64,000 bases of DNA from positions 3,479,719 through 3,543,718 of the forward strand of contig JACDOX010000038.1 in NCBI GenBank assembly GCA_014549065.1. The letters run 5' to 3'. This document shows, piece after piece, positions 62,263 through 64,000 of the stretch. Every line of letters begins with the position of its first letter. Position 1 is the first letter of the stretch. The DNA is from Cardinalis cardinalis (lineage: Eukaryota > Chordata > Aves > Passeriformes > Cardinalidae). The notes under the pieces are model-generated. The model had not been told where the DNA came from. It saw only the letters and a program-made list of their open reading frames with translations, and made no database searches. The position numbers and the translations under genes are program-made.

Positions 62263-64000
62263 CATTAGCCCCCTCTGCTTTGCCAGGTGATTGTCAGGGA
62301 TGGCTGCAGAGAGTAAGTGAGGAGAAGAGCAGAAAAAGGCAGAACAGGAGCCTGGTATTGTTCTGGATGGGACTAATCTCCCTGGTGCTCGATACTGGCA
62401 GTTCTCTATACCTCTCTCCTTCCATCTCACCATCTCCTCCTCAATGCTACCTCATACTGGCTTCTCCCACTTATTTCTGCCATCTGTGTCTGCATTTCTT
62501 TCCCTNTTTATCAGCCATCTCCTAAATAAATTAATCTCCTCAGAGCCAGTATGTTTTAGGCTGTTTTACTGCTGTAGCTTTGGTCATTNCTAATGTGCTG
62601 TGATACACCTCTTCCTCCATGCTCATCAAGACAGCAGTGGTCTGTAAGACAGTGTTTGTAACATTTTTACTGCAACTCCCTTTATCATCTGATCCTTGGC
62701 AACAGCTGTAATAAACATGATTATTAATAATAAGGTGAGGAGAGCTAGTATAATGGTTCTACCTCATAGGCAGGGGCAGATATGCTTTCATAACTATAAG
62801 ATCAATTTCTATTTTGCACCAGTTCTTTTACAGGCTTCTTCAGCACAATATCTGAATGAATCCCATTGGCACATTAAGTGATGGAGCTTGATATCAGTCA
62901 CATGTGGTTTGTTCTTTTATCCTCTCCCCAGGGAGAGAATTATGTATGCCACGTACTGGTTATGTTGCTAGGGTTTTGTTTGGCATTTTTAACATATGCT
63001 TTGCTGCATGTTTGCATTGAAGAGGACCACATCAAAGCAGGTGCATTGCATTTGGACAGAAAGGTGGCAAGATTTTTGATGGCCTGTAGTTCCCATGGGA
63101 TCTCTGCTATTGTCCCAGGGTCAACTCCTCAGACCACATTTACTGCCCCACTGACCTTCACCTTGTGGTGGAAAATCCTTTTGTCTCTAATGACAGCTGA
63201 GCATTCTTCACTCTTAAAATTACCCAGCTGGGTCAAAAGGTATTAGCCTAGCACAGCATCCCCTGCCACTGTGCAGGGTCAGAGCTGCAAGAGCAGCACC
63301 TGCTCCAGCCCCAGAATGACCATCCCTTGTGCTCTGTGCGCTGGTTTAGCCCTACACCCAGTAACCTGCGTACTGAGGCCGGTGAAAAGATGGCCCAATT
63401 TCTGTGAGGTGCTATCTATGGAGAGATTCCCAGAGAGGGATAATGANCCCTTTTGAAGGGCCGGTCTTTCTTTTGGGAGCACCAGCACAGGTGGGTAAAA
63501 GCANATGCCCACAAGCATTGTCTGTGTTCCTGCCACCGCACTTTTCATCAGCTCNAAATCCCCCAAAATTATGTGTGTTCTCAAGTGCTTCACTCTTGGA
63601 AGGGAAGAGAGCAATCAAAATGCCTTCAAAAGGCTTTTCCTGTGCTCTTTGTCACTTCATGAAACCTCACTCCTTCCTCTTGCAGTCATGTCAGGTTGGG
63701 CATTAACAACTCAGTGTCACCGGTGTCAATTTTTGACAGGAATAGCAGACCTCTTCTCCTGGTTTGGAAGCCTTTTGTGTGTAAGAAAGGCATGCCAGCA
63801 GTTTGCCATGTAGCTGTGGAATTTGTCTCCGTAGCCCAGAGGCTGGCTCTGAGCCCCACTTCACCACCTGGTACCAAAGGGACGCTGCTCAGAAACAGAA
63901 TCCTGGAGCAGAACCGTTTGTGTTTGTGTCTGATTACCTGCCCGTCGTGTGCCATTTCTCGTATCTCTTTCATGGGCAGATAGCAAACAGTTTAATCTGC

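Larger units (their letters stand above)
47076..64000 (+). other. CACNG2: CACNG2 intron 1, distal part within the window
   Basis: No exon 2 and no nested gene are recognised. The section holds CR1 copies (50815-51140, 62054-62262), microsatellites, a purine-rich stretch at about 52735-53600, a PBX/HOX-like site near 54.1 kb, a CpG-dense patch near 58.7 kb and an old repeat remnant near 59.5 kb. The remainder shows nothing specific. Confidence 0.75.

Noticed and set aside
23187..64000. CACNG2 exon 2
   Set aside because: Looked for the conserved NFKGLC segment and the TM2 sequence after an AG acceptor and did not find them, so intron 1 is taken to extend beyond the window.

Overview
This is a piece of vertebrate chromosome, most likely from a bird. 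The evidence is threefold. Several CR1 LINE fragments are present, two of them ending in the degenerate octamer tail typical of sauropsid CR1. The introns of the first gene are short (201 to 1048 bp). Two recognisable vertebrate genes lie in the same order and orientation as I recall for their human counterparts on 22q12. There is nothing prokaryotic or viral, and I found no CRISPR array, rRNA or tRNA. About 75 isolated single N bases are scattered through the window.

Region 1 (about 1-5450) holds IFT27 (RABL4) on the + strand. It is a small Rab-like GTPase of the intraflagellar transport B complex. Six coding exons give 175 residues that run without a break to the stop codon. The first coding exon, about 11 residues, is not in the window. 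A 3'-terminal CR1 copy sits in the intron or flank upstream of the first visible exon.

Region 2 (about 5450-21430) is intergenic, about 16 kb with no convincing gene. It contains a perfect match to the CTCF core motif 0.7 kb downstream of IFT27, long purine-rich and pyrimidine-rich blocks, a TG/TA microsatellite, and an element-like AT-rich stretch just before the next promoter.

Region 3 (about 21430-23186) is the CpG-island promoter, 5' leader and first coding exon of CACNG2. CACNG2 encodes stargazin (TARP gamma-2), the AMPA-receptor auxiliary subunit. The island contains a 56-bp tandem repeat of about 2.5 copies whose units carry REST/RE1-like half-sites. The presumed leader has several upstream ORFs, one of which overlaps the main start codon out of frame.

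Region 4 (23187-64000) appears to be entirely CACNG2 intron 1. No exon 2 is visible. It holds three or four CR1 fragments, microsatellites, two perfect palindromes and one hairpin, a small CpG-dense patch near 58.7 kb, and AT-rich islands with homeodomain-like motifs that could be enhancers.

The two genes act in different places: IFT27 in cilia, CACNG2 at neuronal synapses. They look like unrelated neighbours kept together by synteny. I see no novel multi-gene system here. The points most worth checking are regulatory: the repeat with RE1-like sites, the uORF set, the CTCF motif and the intronic palindrome.
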